Shown here in pieces: positions 1 through 7,977 of a stretch of 64,000 nt of DNA (its first letter is position 1; every line of letters begins with the position of its first letter). Source of the DNA: Halosimplex rubrum (GTDB lineage Archaea > Halobacteriota > Halobacteria > Halobacteriales > Haloarculaceae); contig NZ_CP058910.1 in assembly GCF_013415885.1 (NCBI RefSeq), positions 4,154,001 through 4,218,000 of the forward strand. Reading direction: 5' to 3'. Under the pieces are notes generated by a model. That model was not told the origin of the DNA, made no database searches, and worked only from the letters and a program-made list of their open reading frames with translations. The translations under genes and the position numbers were made by a program.

Positions 1-380
1 GCGTCACCGCCGTCGAGTAACTGGGCGGCGAGGCCGACCAGTGCCGTATCCGCCTTTTCGATACCGTCTTCCTCACGCCCGGTTTCGTTCGCGATCACTC
101 GCCGCGCGTCGTCCATGACCGTCGAGACGAGTGGGTTCGCGTAGTCGAGTTCCGCGGCGACGACGATCCATCCTTCCTCAAAGCCCGTCGAACACGGGAT
201 ATCTCCGGACGGGTACTCGTCGGCGATCGAGTCACCGCCGAGTTCTTCGTACACGCGCCGCGGCACGCTGAGCGTAACGCCAGCCCGACAGACCGCCCCG
301 CGCAGCCGCTGGAACTTGTCGTTGTCGGGGCCACCACAGCGGACGAAAACGCCGGTATCGGCGACGTAGGCGGTCGTCAT
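1..380 (-). CDS. PIN-domain protein, C-terminus outside window
   Basis: Reads MTTAYVADTGVFVRCGG at its start, with 126 codons visible before the window edge. The acidic residues expected of a PIN nuclease are present: Asp8 after a beta strand, Glu45/Glu46 (VYEEL) and Asp111 (EKADTALVG). PIN proteins cleave RNA and are often toxins. Its ATG overlaps the stop of the upstream HTH gene (ATGA), so the two are co-transcribed, and this gene order (DNA-binding partner, then PIN) is that of an antitoxin-toxin pair. The nuclease fold is inferred from motif spacing; the toxin role is inferred from context only. Confidence 0.75.
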   Translation of the reverse strand, partial: MTTAYVADTGVFVRCGGPDNDKFQRLRGAVCRAGVTLSVPRRVYEELGGDSIADEYPSGDIPCSTGFEEGWIVVAAELDYANPLVSTVMDDARRVIANETGREEDGIEKADTALVGLAAQLLDGGD

Positions 381-910
381 TCTCCGACGGCGTAGGTTTC
401 GACGACCGGTTCGAGCGCCTGCAAGACGATCTCGGCTTCGAGCGGTGAGACGTCGAGTTCGCGGGCCGCGATGCGGGCGTTGACCGAGCCCTCGACGTAC
501 TCGGCGGCGTAATCGAGCGCCTGAGCGAGGCCGTCGAGGCCGTGACGGTCGACGAAGGTGTCGATGTCGCCGTCGTCCTCGCGACGCGCGACGGCCGCGA
601 TCAACGCCGGAGCGATGGTTCGGGAGTTCCCGTCCGTCGTCAGCGTGAGCGTGACTGGCTCGGCGGCGTACTCGCACGGCCGCTGGTCGCGGACCTTCTC
701 GACGAGGCCGGCAGTCTCCAGTTTCTCGACGTAGTCGTACGCCGTTCCCTGCGGCACGCCGAGATCCTCGACGAGGTCGGCGACGGTCACCGGACCATCA
801 TCGAGAATGTGAGCGTAGATCCGGGCCAGTGCGGGCGTCTCCAACACGTCGACCACAGTCTGGAGGTGTCGGATCGGCGGGTGGCTCGACCCCGTCGGGG
901 ACTTCGCCAT
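377..910 (-). CDS. winged-helix HTH regulator, partner of PIN gene
   Basis: 177 aa. Residues 25-78 form an ArsR/MarR-like winged helix (PVTVADLVEDLGV, then GTAYDYVEKLETAGLV). The C-terminal half (residues 95-177) is a helical region of unknown role that could bind the PIN partner. First gene of a two-gene operon, overlapping the PIN gene by 4 bp. An inverted repeat lies directly before the start codon, so autorepression is likely. Probably the DNA-binding antitoxin or regulator of a PIN toxin; it could instead be an ordinary transcription factor. Confidence 0.8.
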   Translation of the reverse strand: MAKSPTGSSHPPIRHLQTVVDVLETPALARIYAHILDDGPVTVADLVEDLGVPQGTAYDYVEKLETAGLVEKVRDQRPCEYAAEPVTLTLTTDGNSRTIAPALIAAVARREDDGDIDTFVDRHGLDGLAQALDYAAEYVEGSVNARIAARELDVSPLEAEIVLQALEPVVETYAVGE

Positions 911-917
911 CTCGGTT

Positions 918-937
918 ACGAATTGCAGATAATTCGT
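918..937. promoter_or_regulatory. inverted repeat before the HTH/PIN operon
   Basis: ACGAATT-6-AATTCGT, a perfect 7-bp inverted repeat with a 6-bp spacer, 8-27 bp before the HTH start codon. It overlaps the TATA-like TTATCA on the minus strand (about 936-942), where a bound dimer would block the promoter. Probable operator for the HTH protein's own control. Confidence 0.55.
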
Positions 938-982
938 GATAAGGGTTCCGGCGGTCGGGGGAACCGTCGGCGGGACGACAAT

Positions 983-1187
983 TCAATACAGCTGCTTCTC
1001 CTTCTCCTCGCGCTCCCGTTCGCGCTCCTGCTCGGCCTTCGACTCCCGGCGACGGGCGATCCACTCCCGCACACCCGGAACGTACGTCCGGCGCATGTCG
1101 CGGGCGAACGCCCAGATGCCGTAGACCCAGAAAAAAAAACAGCAGGGTCCCCATGCCGAAGTACAGCCAGGTGGCGGTCGAGACCAT
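983..1187 (-). pseudogene. small membrane protein gene, frameshifted at a T9 run
   Basis: Starts MVSTATWLYFGMGTLLFFF, then meets nine consecutive T on the minus strand (A run at 1131-1139). Reading on in the same frame gives low-quality sequence. Removing one T gives WVYGIWAFARDMRR and a charged helix ending EKEKQLY and a stop at 983. The expected product is about 67 aa with one N-terminal membrane helix and a basic/acidic cytosolic tail. The ATG overlaps the TGA of the transporter ATPase by one base, so it is the last gene of that operon. The run could be a sequencing error, a phase-variable tract or a true mutation. Confidence 0.65.
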
Positions 1188-2389
1188 CAGGTCTCCTCCC
1201 GGGCGCCGGGGTGGCCGCCGCCCATCGCCTCCGAGCGGAGGATGTCGTGGCAGACCGCGTCGCCGGTCTCCGTGTCGAAGACGTGGATCTTCCGGCGGTC
1301 GAGGACGACCTCGATGTCCTCGTCGCCGGCCAGGTCGCTGTCGGGCTCGACGCTCATCAGCAGTTCGTCGGCGCCGTGGGCGCTGGCGGCGCCGCTGGTA
1401 CCGGTGTCGGCGCCGGCGGCGTCCTCGCCGCGCAGGACGAGGTAGACGAATATCTGGTCGCCCATCGGTTCGAGCACGTCCGTCCGGGCGCGGATGCGCC
1501 GGGTGGGGTTGGCGAGTTCGCCGGCCTCGCTGGCGGGGTAGACGTCCTCGGGGCGGACGCCGATGGTCACGTCGTCGCCCTCGACGAGTTCGGGGACCTG
1601 CGCGGGGTCGAACGCCACGTCGAACCCCTCGGTCCGTATCTCCTCGGCCTCGACGGTCCCCTCGACGAAGTTCATGCCGGGCGAGCCGATGAACCCCGCG
1701 ACGAACAGGTTCGCCGGCTCGTCGTAACACACCAGCGGCGGCGCGATCTGCTGGAGGTGGCCCTCGTTCATGACGGCGATGCGGTCGGACATCGTCATCG
1801 CCTCGGCCTGGTCGTGGGTGACGTAGATGATGGTCGTGTCTAGTTCCTTGTGGAGGCGCTGGAGTTCCGTGCGCATGTGGACCCGGAGCTTGGCGTCGAG
1901 GTTGGCCAGCGGCTCGTCCATGAGGAAGACGGCGGGTTCGCGGACGATGGCGCGGCCGATGGCGACCCGCTGGCGCTGGCCGCCCGAGAGCTCGTCGGGC
2001 ATCCGGTCGAGCAGCTCCTCGATCTGGAGGATCTCGGCGGCGCGCTCGACGCGGCGGTCGATCTCGTCGCCGTCGAAGTCGCGCAGCCGGAGCCCGAAGC
2101 TCATGTTGTCGTGGACGTCCATGTGGGGGAACAGCGCGATATTTTGAAAGACCATCGCGATGTCGCGGTCTTTCGGCGGTTTCGTCGTCACGTCGTCGCC
2201 GGCGATGGTGATCGTCCCCTCGCTGGGGATGGTGAGGCCGGCGATGGTTTCGAGCGTGGTCGACTTGCCACACCCCGAGGGGCCGACGAGCGTGACGAAC
2301 TCGCCGTCCTCGATGTCGAGATTCATGTCGTCGACCGCCGTGACGTCCGCGTAGCGTTTCGTGACGTGTTCGAGTCTGACTTCTCCCAT
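1187..2389 (-). CDS. ugpC: ABC importer ATPase, UgpC/MalK type
   Basis: 400 aa. Walker A GPSGCGKST at 36-44, signature LSGGQ at 134-138, Walker B LMDEP at 156-160 and a switch His in VTHDQAEAM. Residues ~240-400 form the TOBE/regulatory extension typical of carbohydrate and glycerol-phosphate importers (CUT1 family). An Ala/Asp/Gly-rich insert near residues 315-345 is halophile-like. It energises uptake through the two permeases encoded just before it. Fourth gene of the operon, starting 5 bp after the second permease stops. UgpC rather than MalK is suggested only by the nearby phosphodiesterase. Confidence 0.9.
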   Translation of the reverse strand: MGEVRLEHVTKRYADVTAVDDMNLDIEDGEFVTLVGPSGCGKSTTLETIAGLTIPSEGTITIAGDDVTTKPPKDRDIAMVFQNIALFPHMDVHDNMSFGLRLRDFDGDEIDRRVERAAEILQIEELLDRMPDELSGGQRQRVAIGRAIVREPAVFLMDEPLANLDAKLRVHMRTELQRLHKELDTTIIYVTHDQAEAMTMSDRIAVMNEGHLQQIAPPLVCYDEPANLFVAGFIGSPGMNFVEGTVEAEEIRTEGFDVAFDPAQVPELVEGDDVTIGVRPEDVYPASEAGELANPTRRIRARTDVLEPMGDQIFVYLVLRGEDAAGADTGTSGAASAHGADELLMSVEPDSDLAGDEDIEVVLDRRKIHVFDTETGDAVCHDILRSEAMGGGHPGAREET

Positions 2390-2393
2390 TGTG

Positions 2394-3344
2394 TTACTCC
2401 TTGAGTGCGCCCGCAGTGAGTCCGCTGACGATGCGCTCCTGGGCGATCACGACGAGGATCACCACGGGGAGGACGCCGACGATACTCGCCGCCGCCATCA
2501 GGTTGTAGAAGGCCTGATACTGGCCCTGGTAGTTGACGACGCCCCAGACGATGGGCGCCCAGTTCTGTGCCTGCCCGTCGGTCATCAGGAACGAGATGAA
2601 AAACTCGTTGTAGACGCCGATGAAGGTGAGGACGCCGGCCGTGGCGACCCCCGGCGCCGACAGCGGGATGATCACGCGAAAGAGGGCGCCGATGCGGGTG
2701 GCGCCCTCGACGCGGGCCGCGTCCTCCAGCCCGTCGGGGATCTGGCTGTAGAAGGTCGTGAGGATGAAAATAGAGAGGGGGAGAAAGAGCGCGCTGAACG
2801 GCGTCACCATCGCCCCGGGCGTGTTGAACCAGTTCGGGCTCGATATCGTCCCGACGGCGGGGAGCGTGAGGATCTCGACGTTGCCCGTGAAGAACTGGAA
2901 GAGGGGGATGATAAAGGCCGCCGGCGGGAAGTAGGAGATGGCCAGCAGCACGAGCAACAGGGCGGTCTTGCCGCGGAACTGCAGGCGGCCGAAGGCGTAG
3001 CCGGCGAAGCTGGCGACGAGGAGGACGATGAGCGTCGTCGTCAGCGCGATGACGATGCTGTTGAACATGTAGACGTGGAACGGCAGCCGCTGGAACATCT
3101 CGACGAACGAGGCGGGGTTGAACCCGTTGGGCAGCAGGCCGATGTCGGTCATCCGGTCGCCGGGCGTCAGCGCCAGCACGAGCAGCCAGTAGAAGGGAAA
3201 CAGCGTCGTCACGAGGAAGAAAACCGTGACGACGTAGAACAGGAACTGGTAGGCGTCGCCGGGGTTGCGGATGGCCGCCCGGGTGCGCTGGGCGATCGGG
3301 CCGTCGTCGTCGCTTTCGCTCTCCTCGACCGTCTGGGGGGCCAT
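2394..3344 (-). CDS. ugpE: ABC importer permease, MalG/UgpE type
   Basis: 316 aa with six predicted membrane helices and the EAA loop near residues 215-235 (EDAARVEGATRIGALFRVIIP), which docks on the ATPase. CUT1-family inner permease. Start chosen at MAPQTVEESESDDDG, whose ATG overlaps the stop of the upstream permease (TGATG). The N-terminal 30 residues are acidic and cytosolic. Part of the solute-binding protein/permease/permease/ATPase operon. Confidence 0.9.
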   Translation of the reverse strand: MAPQTVEESESDDDGPIAQRTRAAIRNPGDAYQFLFYVVTVFFLVTTLFPFYWLLVLALTPGDRMTDIGLLPNGFNPASFVEMFQRLPFHVYMFNSIVIALTTTLIVLLVASFAGYAFGRLQFRGKTALLLVLLAISYFPPAAFIIPLFQFFTGNVEILTLPAVGTISSPNWFNTPGAMVTPFSALFLPLSIFILTTFYSQIPDGLEDAARVEGATRIGALFRVIIPLSAPGVATAGVLTFIGVYNEFFISFLMTDGQAQNWAPIVWGVVNYQGQYQAFYNLMAAASIVGVLPVVILVVIAQERIVSGLTAGALKE

Positions 3345-4321
3345 CAGGCGCCCACCTCCAGGTCGGCGAACTTGACGATGTACACCAGCGCGACCAGGGC
3401 GACGATGCCGGCGGTGATGAACGCGACGGCGGCGGAGGTGGCGTAGCGTCCCGACCGGAAGGTAGAGACGACCAGGCAGGTCAGCGACGGCAGGGTCGAA
3501 CAGCCGCCGGTCGTCTCGATGATACCGTAGACGCGCATCGACTGGATGGTCCGGAACAGCAGCGCCACGAGGAGCGCCGGCAGCACCAGCGGGAAGGTGA
3601 TGTAGCGGAACTGCTGGACCCTCGAGGCGCCGGCCACCTTCGCCACGTCGTAGAGGCTGCGGTCGACGCTCTGGAGGCCGGCGAGGATGAGCAGCGCCAT
3701 GAACGCCGAGGTCTTCCACACGTCGGCGACGATGACGATGATCAGCGTGTCGGTGGTGTTGATCAGCGGGTTCGCCGAGAACACGCCCAGGCTCTGCATC
3801 ACGTCGGTGCCGACGCCGATCCCCGGCTGGAAGAACAGCCAGAAGATGAGCCCCTGGATGGCGATGGGCACCGCCCACGGGATGAGGATCGCGACGCGGA
3901 CCCACCGGCGCCCGCGGAAGCTCTGGTCGAGGACGAGCGCCTGCCCGAAGCCGATGACCGTCTCCAGGGTGACCGCGATGGCCACGTAGATGAGCGTCAC
4001 CGTGAGCGCGCTCTGGAACGGCTGGCCGAAGTCGAGGAAGGGGCTGCCGAGGACGGCGTTTCGCTCGCCGGTCAGCAGTTCGACGTAGTTCTCGAAGCCG
4101 ACGAACTCGCCGACGTACTCCGCCGAGAACAGGGCGTCGGCGCGCAGCGACATCTCGAAGGTGCTGACCAGCGGCCACAGCGCCATCGTCGAGACGAGCA
4201 ACAGCGTGGGCACGAGGAGGACGTACGCGAACCCCTGTTCGGAGAGACGCTCGGTCCAGTTGGCCGGGGCGACCGCCGCCGACCGCAGGCGGCCGCGGCC
4301 GTGTTCGTCGCTGGTCGCCAT
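3344..4321 (-). CDS. ugpA: ABC importer permease, MalF/UgpA type
   Basis: 325 aa, six membrane helices, with the EAA loop around residues 235-255 (YDVAKVAGASRVQQFRYITFP). It pairs with the following permease to form the membrane channel. It starts 1 bp after the solute-binding protein gene stops and overlaps the next permease by 1 bp, so translation of the operon is coupled. The short extracytoplasmic loop 1 resembles UgpA more than bacterial MalF, which has a large insert there. Confidence 0.9.
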   Translation of the reverse strand: MATSDEHGRGRLRSAAVAPANWTERLSEQGFAYVLLVPTLLLVSTMALWPLVSTFEMSLRADALFSAEYVGEFVGFENYVELLTGERNAVLGSPFLDFGQPFQSALTVTLIYVAIAVTLETVIGFGQALVLDQSFRGRRWVRVAILIPWAVPIAIQGLIFWLFFQPGIGVGTDVMQSLGVFSANPLINTTDTLIIVIVADVWKTSAFMALLILAGLQSVDRSLYDVAKVAGASRVQQFRYITFPLVLPALLVALLFRTIQSMRVYGIIETTGGCSTLPSLTCLVVSTFRSGRYATSAAVAFITAGIVALVALVYIVKFADLEVGA

Positions 4322-4322
4322 G

Positions 4323-5912
4323 TTAGACGCTCTGTTCGAGTTCTTCGAGGCTCCCCGCGAGCGCGGACATCGCCTCTTCTGGGGCCTGCTGCTGGGCGAT
4401 CACCGCGTTGACGCGACTGGCGATCTGCGAGGACTGGTCGGGCCAGACGACCGTCACCGGCCGCGGGATGGCGTTCTCGCCGGCCACCCGGAGCGTCTCC
4501 AGGTGGGGGCCCCACGGGTCCACGTCGCCGACGTTCTCGGGGTCGAACAGCCGCCGGTCGCCGGTGAGGTAGCCGAGTTCGCTGAACTGGAACGTCCGGA
4601 AGCTCTGCTGCATCGTCGCCTCGATCACCTGGACCGCCGCGTCGACGTTCTGTGAGTTGGGGTTGACGGTGAGGTGCCACCCGCCCAGCGCCGAGGCGGT
4701 GCCGCCGATCCCCTCGTATTCGGACTCCTCCTGGCTGACCGCGTAGGGGATCGGCATCGTCCCCAGGTCGTCCGGCGAGAGGTCGCCGGACTCCTCGAAG
4801 GCGGTCGCCGCCTCGAAGATGCCGCTGGGCCAGTACCGCAGGGCGACGGCGTTGCCGTTCGTAAAGGGCGACAGCGACGGCCCCTCCGTCCACTCGAGGA
4901 CGGCGTTGGGCGAGATCTGCCGGTAGCCGTCCAGCGCCTGCTCGTCGTCGGAGCCGTGGATGAGCGCCCGGACCATCCGCAGCGCCTGGTGGACGGGCTC
5001 CTCGTTCACCGTGACCGGGCGGTCGCCGACGGGGCCAAAGAGGGTATCCCGGCCGCCGAAGTAGGCGCCGCCCCAGGTGCTCATGAACTCGTTGAACGTG
5101 CAGCAGGCGAGGCCGACGTAGTCGGTCCCCTGCCAGTTGAAGCCGTACTCCACGTCGGCGTTGCCGTGGGTCTCGGCGATGACCTCCGAGAACCGCTGCC
5201 AGGTCATCGGCTCGGTCCCCCAGTTGTTCCCCTCGGGGTCGAAGCCCGCGTCGGTCACCAGGTCCTGCCGGTACTGGATCGTCGGGAAGCCGACCTGCCA
5301 GGGGACGCCGTACAGCTCGCCACGCGGGCCGCCTCCCATCCCGGTCCCGGTGTCGGTGTCGCCCCCGCCGCCGCCGACCGCCTGGGCGGGCGCGCGGGCG
5401 CTCTCCAGGGGCGCCTCGAAGTAGTGCTCGTCGAGCATCGACTGGGCCTCCTGGGAGAGCCGCTCGCTGAGGTTGACGAGCTGGTCGCGGACGATGAAGG
5501 GGATCGTCCACCCGCTGTCCATCCGGAACACGTCCGGCGTCTCGCGGCCGGCGTTGAGCCAGCTGCGGTACTGGGCCTGCACGTCGCCGGATATCTCCGA
5601 GGTCGAGAGGAAGGTCACCTCGATGTCCTCCGAGAGGCCGGCGTCGTACAGCGCCTGGCGGGTGTCCTCGGCCCGGTCGGTGACGTTCGACGGCATCGCC
5701 ATCTCGACGGTCCCGCCGCCACCGCCGCCACCGCCGTCGCCGCCCGTCCCGTCTCCGGTCCCGTCCGTTCCGTTACCTGCTCCGGGCCCCGCGCCGTCCT
5801 GGCAGCCGGCGAGCCCGACCGCGCCGGCCACGCCGACGGCCTTGACGAACCGCCGCCGCGAACTCGACGCTCCGGGCCCACTCTCCGCTCCCGACGATGA
5901 GTTCTGGGACAT
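4323..5912 (-). CDS. ugpB: family 1 solute-binding lipoprotein, UgpB-like
   Basis: 529 aa. Start set at MSQNSSSG, which directly precedes a twin-arginine signal (SRRRFVKAVG) and a lipobox ending LAGC, so the protein is Tat-exported folded and lipid-anchored. A Gly/Thr/Asp-rich linker of ~40 residues follows the cysteine. The rest is a type-1 extracellular solute-binding fold (PDVFRMDSGW, LYGVPWQVGFPTIQYRQDL). First gene of the importer operon. With a glycerophosphodiesterase gene divergent from it, glycerol-3-phosphate or a glycerophosphodiester is a reasonable substrate guess; a sugar is the alternative. Confidence 0.85.
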   Translation of the reverse strand: MSQNSSSGAESGPGASSSRRRFVKAVGVAGAVGLAGCQDGAGPGAGNGTDGTGDGTGGDGGGGGGGGTVEMAMPSNVTDRAEDTRQALYDAGLSEDIEVTFLSTSEISGDVQAQYRSWLNAGRETPDVFRMDSGWTIPFIVRDQLVNLSERLSQEAQSMLDEHYFEAPLESARAPAQAVGGGGGDTDTGTGMGGGPRGELYGVPWQVGFPTIQYRQDLVTDAGFDPEGNNWGTEPMTWQRFSEVIAETHGNADVEYGFNWQGTDYVGLACCTFNEFMSTWGGAYFGGRDTLFGPVGDRPVTVNEEPVHQALRMVRALIHGSDDEQALDGYRQISPNAVLEWTEGPSLSPFTNGNAVALRYWPSGIFEAATAFEESGDLSPDDLGTMPIPYAVSQEESEYEGIGGTASALGGWHLTVNPNSQNVDAAVQVIEATMQQSFRTFQFSELGYLTGDRRLFDPENVGDVDPWGPHLETLRVAGENAIPRPVTVVWPDQSSQIASRVNAVIAQQQAPEEAMSALAGSLEELEQSV

Positions 5913-5941
5913 ATCTCTCACGATCGATGCTGCCAGACTAA

Positions 5942-5947
5942 GGTATA
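5942..5947 (-). promoter_or_regulatory. TATA box of the importer operon
   Basis: TATACC on the minus strand, centred about 33 bp before the start of the solute-binding protein, in a 136-bp divergent intergenic region shared with the glycerophosphodiesterase gene. Position and sequence fit an archaeal promoter with a very short leader. Confidence 0.45.
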
Positions 5948-6048
5948 GTCCGCCATCCGCTGACACGCTCGGGATAACCGCGGGTTACCGCCGGCCCCGC
6001 TGTCGAAACGGTCGCCGCCGATTTGATGACGGGTGCCCGACATACCGC

Positions 6049-6750
6049 ATGGAACTCGTCGGTCACCGGGGTTGCCCCGACCACGGTCCGGAGAACACCG
6101 CCCGGGCGGTCGCGTCGGCCGCGCGCCACCTCCCCGCCGTCGAGGTCGACCTCCGGCGCTGCGGCTCGGGCGAACTCGTCGCCGCCCACGACGAGCGCGT
6201 CGACGGCTTCACCGACGGGACCGGCCGCGTCGCCGACCTCGACCTGGCGGCCTTGCGGGGCCTGCGCGTCGACGGCTCCGACGAGCCCGTCGCCACGTTC
6301 GCCGAGATTCTCGACGCCGCCCCCGTCGAAACGACGCTCCACGTCGAACTCAAAGAGCCCGGCCTCTGGCGGGACGTGCAGGCGACGCTGGACCGGACGG
6401 ACCGGCCGCCCGTTCGCCTCTCGTCGTTCTCGGCGCCGGCGCTGGCCGAGATCGCCCGCTCGGAGTGGGACCCGGAGACGGGCCTGCTGTTCGGCGACCA
6501 CCCGATCGCGAACCTTGACCTCGCGGCCGCGCTGGACTGCGCGAACGTCCACCCGCCCGCGGGGCTGTGTCTCGACCCCGGCGGTCGCGCCCTCGTCGAG
6601 CGAGCCCACGACGCCGGGTTCGGCGTCTACGCCTGGGGACTGGACGCGGCGGCCGGCGACCGGGAGAGTCGGTCGGCGACGGTCCGGGGGCTGGCCGACC
6701 GCGGCGTCGACGGCGTGACGACCGACACCTGGGACCTCCCGTCGCCGTAG
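6049..6750 (+). CDS. ugpQ: glycerophosphodiester phosphodiesterase
   Basis: 233 aa, the usual length for a GDPD. Catalytic motif GHRGCPDHGPENT supplies His6, Arg7 and Glu15; Glu32 and Asp34 (VEVDLR) bind the metal; His47 (AAHD) is the acid/base. It releases glycerol-3-phosphate from deacylated lipids. No signal peptide, so it acts in the cytoplasm. It is divergent from the ABC importer operon with 136 bp between starts, which supports a joint role in glycerol-phosphate use. TIM-barrel strands continue to the C-terminal GVDGVTTDTWDLP. Confidence 0.9.
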   Translation: MELVGHRGCPDHGPENTARAVASAARHLPAVEVDLRRCGSGELVAAHDERVDGFTDGTGRVADLDLAALRGLRVDGSDEPVATFAEILDAAPVETTLHVELKEPGLWRDVQATLDRTDRPPVRLSSFSAPALAEIARSEWDPETGLLFGDHPIANLDLAAALDCANVHPPAGLCLDPGGRALVERAHDAGFGVYAWGLDAAAGDRESRSATVRGLADRGVDGVTTDTWDLPSP

Positions 6751-6831
6751 CGACCGCCTACGGGCCGTAATCCACGCCTAGGCGACCGAACCGACGATAC
6801 GCTCAAACGGGCGACCGCCGAACCGCGAGCC

Positions 6832-7476
6832 ATGCGACGACTCCGGAGAGCCGACCGGTCGAACGGTGTCCGAGCCGCGCCCGCGGACTCGGTGTCCGGC
6901 GGGGAGGAACCGGGAACCGACGACCCGACGCCGGCGACGCTCGCGGAGGCGACGACGGCCGACGGCGAGGCGATGCTCGCCGACCTGGTCGAGGCGGGCG
7001 TCGTCGACGCGACCGGTGGCGACGCGCGACTCGCGGCCGACTTCGACGAACACCGGCGGACGGCGGTCGAACGGCTCCGCGCGCTCCCGCCCGACGACCT
7101 CGCGGCCGCGACGCTCGCCGTGGCGCCGACCGCGACGAGCGCCGAGGCGGTGACCGAGGGCGAGCGAACGTTCGTCGTGCTCTCGGACGGGTCGAGCGAG
7201 CCCGCGGGGGAGGTGTGGCTACGCCGACCCGTCGCGGTCGCCGAGACGGCCGCCGCGCTCGCGCTGGCGGAAACCGCCGACCTCGACGCGGACCGCCGGG
7301 CGGTCGCCGCCCACGGCCTCTCCGTCTACCTCGACGACTGCCCGGTCTGCGGGACCGACCTCGAAGCCCGCAAGGCCGGCGGCTGCTGCGGCCCGCCGCG
7401 CACCGACGCCGAGGGCCACCCGCTGCGGGCGCTCGTCTGCGTCGACTGCCGGACGCAGTTCGTCGCCTTCGAGTAG
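6832..7476 (+). CDS. haloarchaeal zinc-ribbon protein, function unknown
   Basis: 214 aa. Residues 1-35 are low-complexity and basic/acidic. Residues 40-165 are an Ala/Asp/Glu-rich helical region. The C-terminus holds cysteines in CPVCGTDLE, GGCCGPP and CVDCRTQF, a likely zinc ribbon. I do not recognise a named family. It lies 22 bp before the UspA gene on the same strand and may be co-transcribed with it. The ATG at 6832 is the first in frame. Confidence 0.75.
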   Translation: MRRLRRADRSNGVRAAPADSVSGGEEPGTDDPTPATLAEATTADGEAMLADLVEAGVVDATGGDARLAADFDEHRRTAVERLRALPPDDLAAATLAVAPTATSAEAVTEGERTFVVLSDGSSEPAGEVWLRRPVAVAETAAALALAETADLDADRRAVAAHGLSVYLDDCPVCGTDLEARKAGGCCGPPRTDAEGHPLRALVCVDCRTQFVAFE

Positions 7477-7497
7477 CCGCGGCGCCACTCGTCCGGT

Positions 7498-7914
7498 GTG
7501 ACCCGCTATCTCCTCGCGACCGCGTCGGTCCACACGACCGCCGCGGCCGCCGACTACCTCGCCGACCGACTCGGCGCCGACGACGAGGTCGTCGTGCTCA
7601 CGGCTTCGGAGCCCGACCTCGACGCCCGCGACGCCGGCGACGCCGCCAACGTCGCCCGGTCGCGGTTGCTGCCCGCGACCGTCGACGTGCTGGAACGGAC
7701 GGGCGACCCCGCCGACGAGATCCGAACCGTCCTCGCCGAGCGAGACGCCGACGCGCTCCTGCTCGGGCCGCGCCGGGGTGACCCAGCGGCGAGCGGCGAC
7801 GGTGACGGCCCGGCCGCCGGTTCCGCGCTCGGCTCGACGGTTCGCGCGCTGCTCGGTGACGTGGCCGTGCCGGTCGTGGTCGTGCCGGTGCCCGAGTCGT
7901 CGGAGCCCGCCTGA
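7498..7914 (+). CDS. universal stress protein (UspA family)
   Basis: 138 aa starting at GTG (MTRYLLATAS). The fold is Rossmann-like with the typical C-terminal strand GDVAVPVVVVPVP preceded by GSTVRALL, matching the GS-9x-(V)P-V nucleotide-binding end of UspA proteins. Residues 95-110 carry an acidic/Gly insert (DPAASGDGDGPAAG) in the ATP loop, so ATP binding is uncertain. Stress-response role is inferred from the family. Confidence 0.8.
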   Translation: MTRYLLATASVHTTAAAADYLADRLGADDEVVVLTASEPDLDARDAGDAANVARSRLLPATVDVLERTGDPADEIRTVLAERDADALLLGPRRGDPAASGDGDGPAAGSALGSTVRALLGDVAVPVVVVPVPESSEPA

Positions 7915-7977
7915 CGCCGCGGTTCCCCTCGCATCGCCGCCGAGTGTCGCGGGAGTCGCCACCGGCGGCCGCGCCGG

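Noticed and set aside
542-1843. Long plus-strand frame across the HTH gene and importer ATPase
   Set aside because: Shadow of the two minus-strand genes; no recognisable protein motif.
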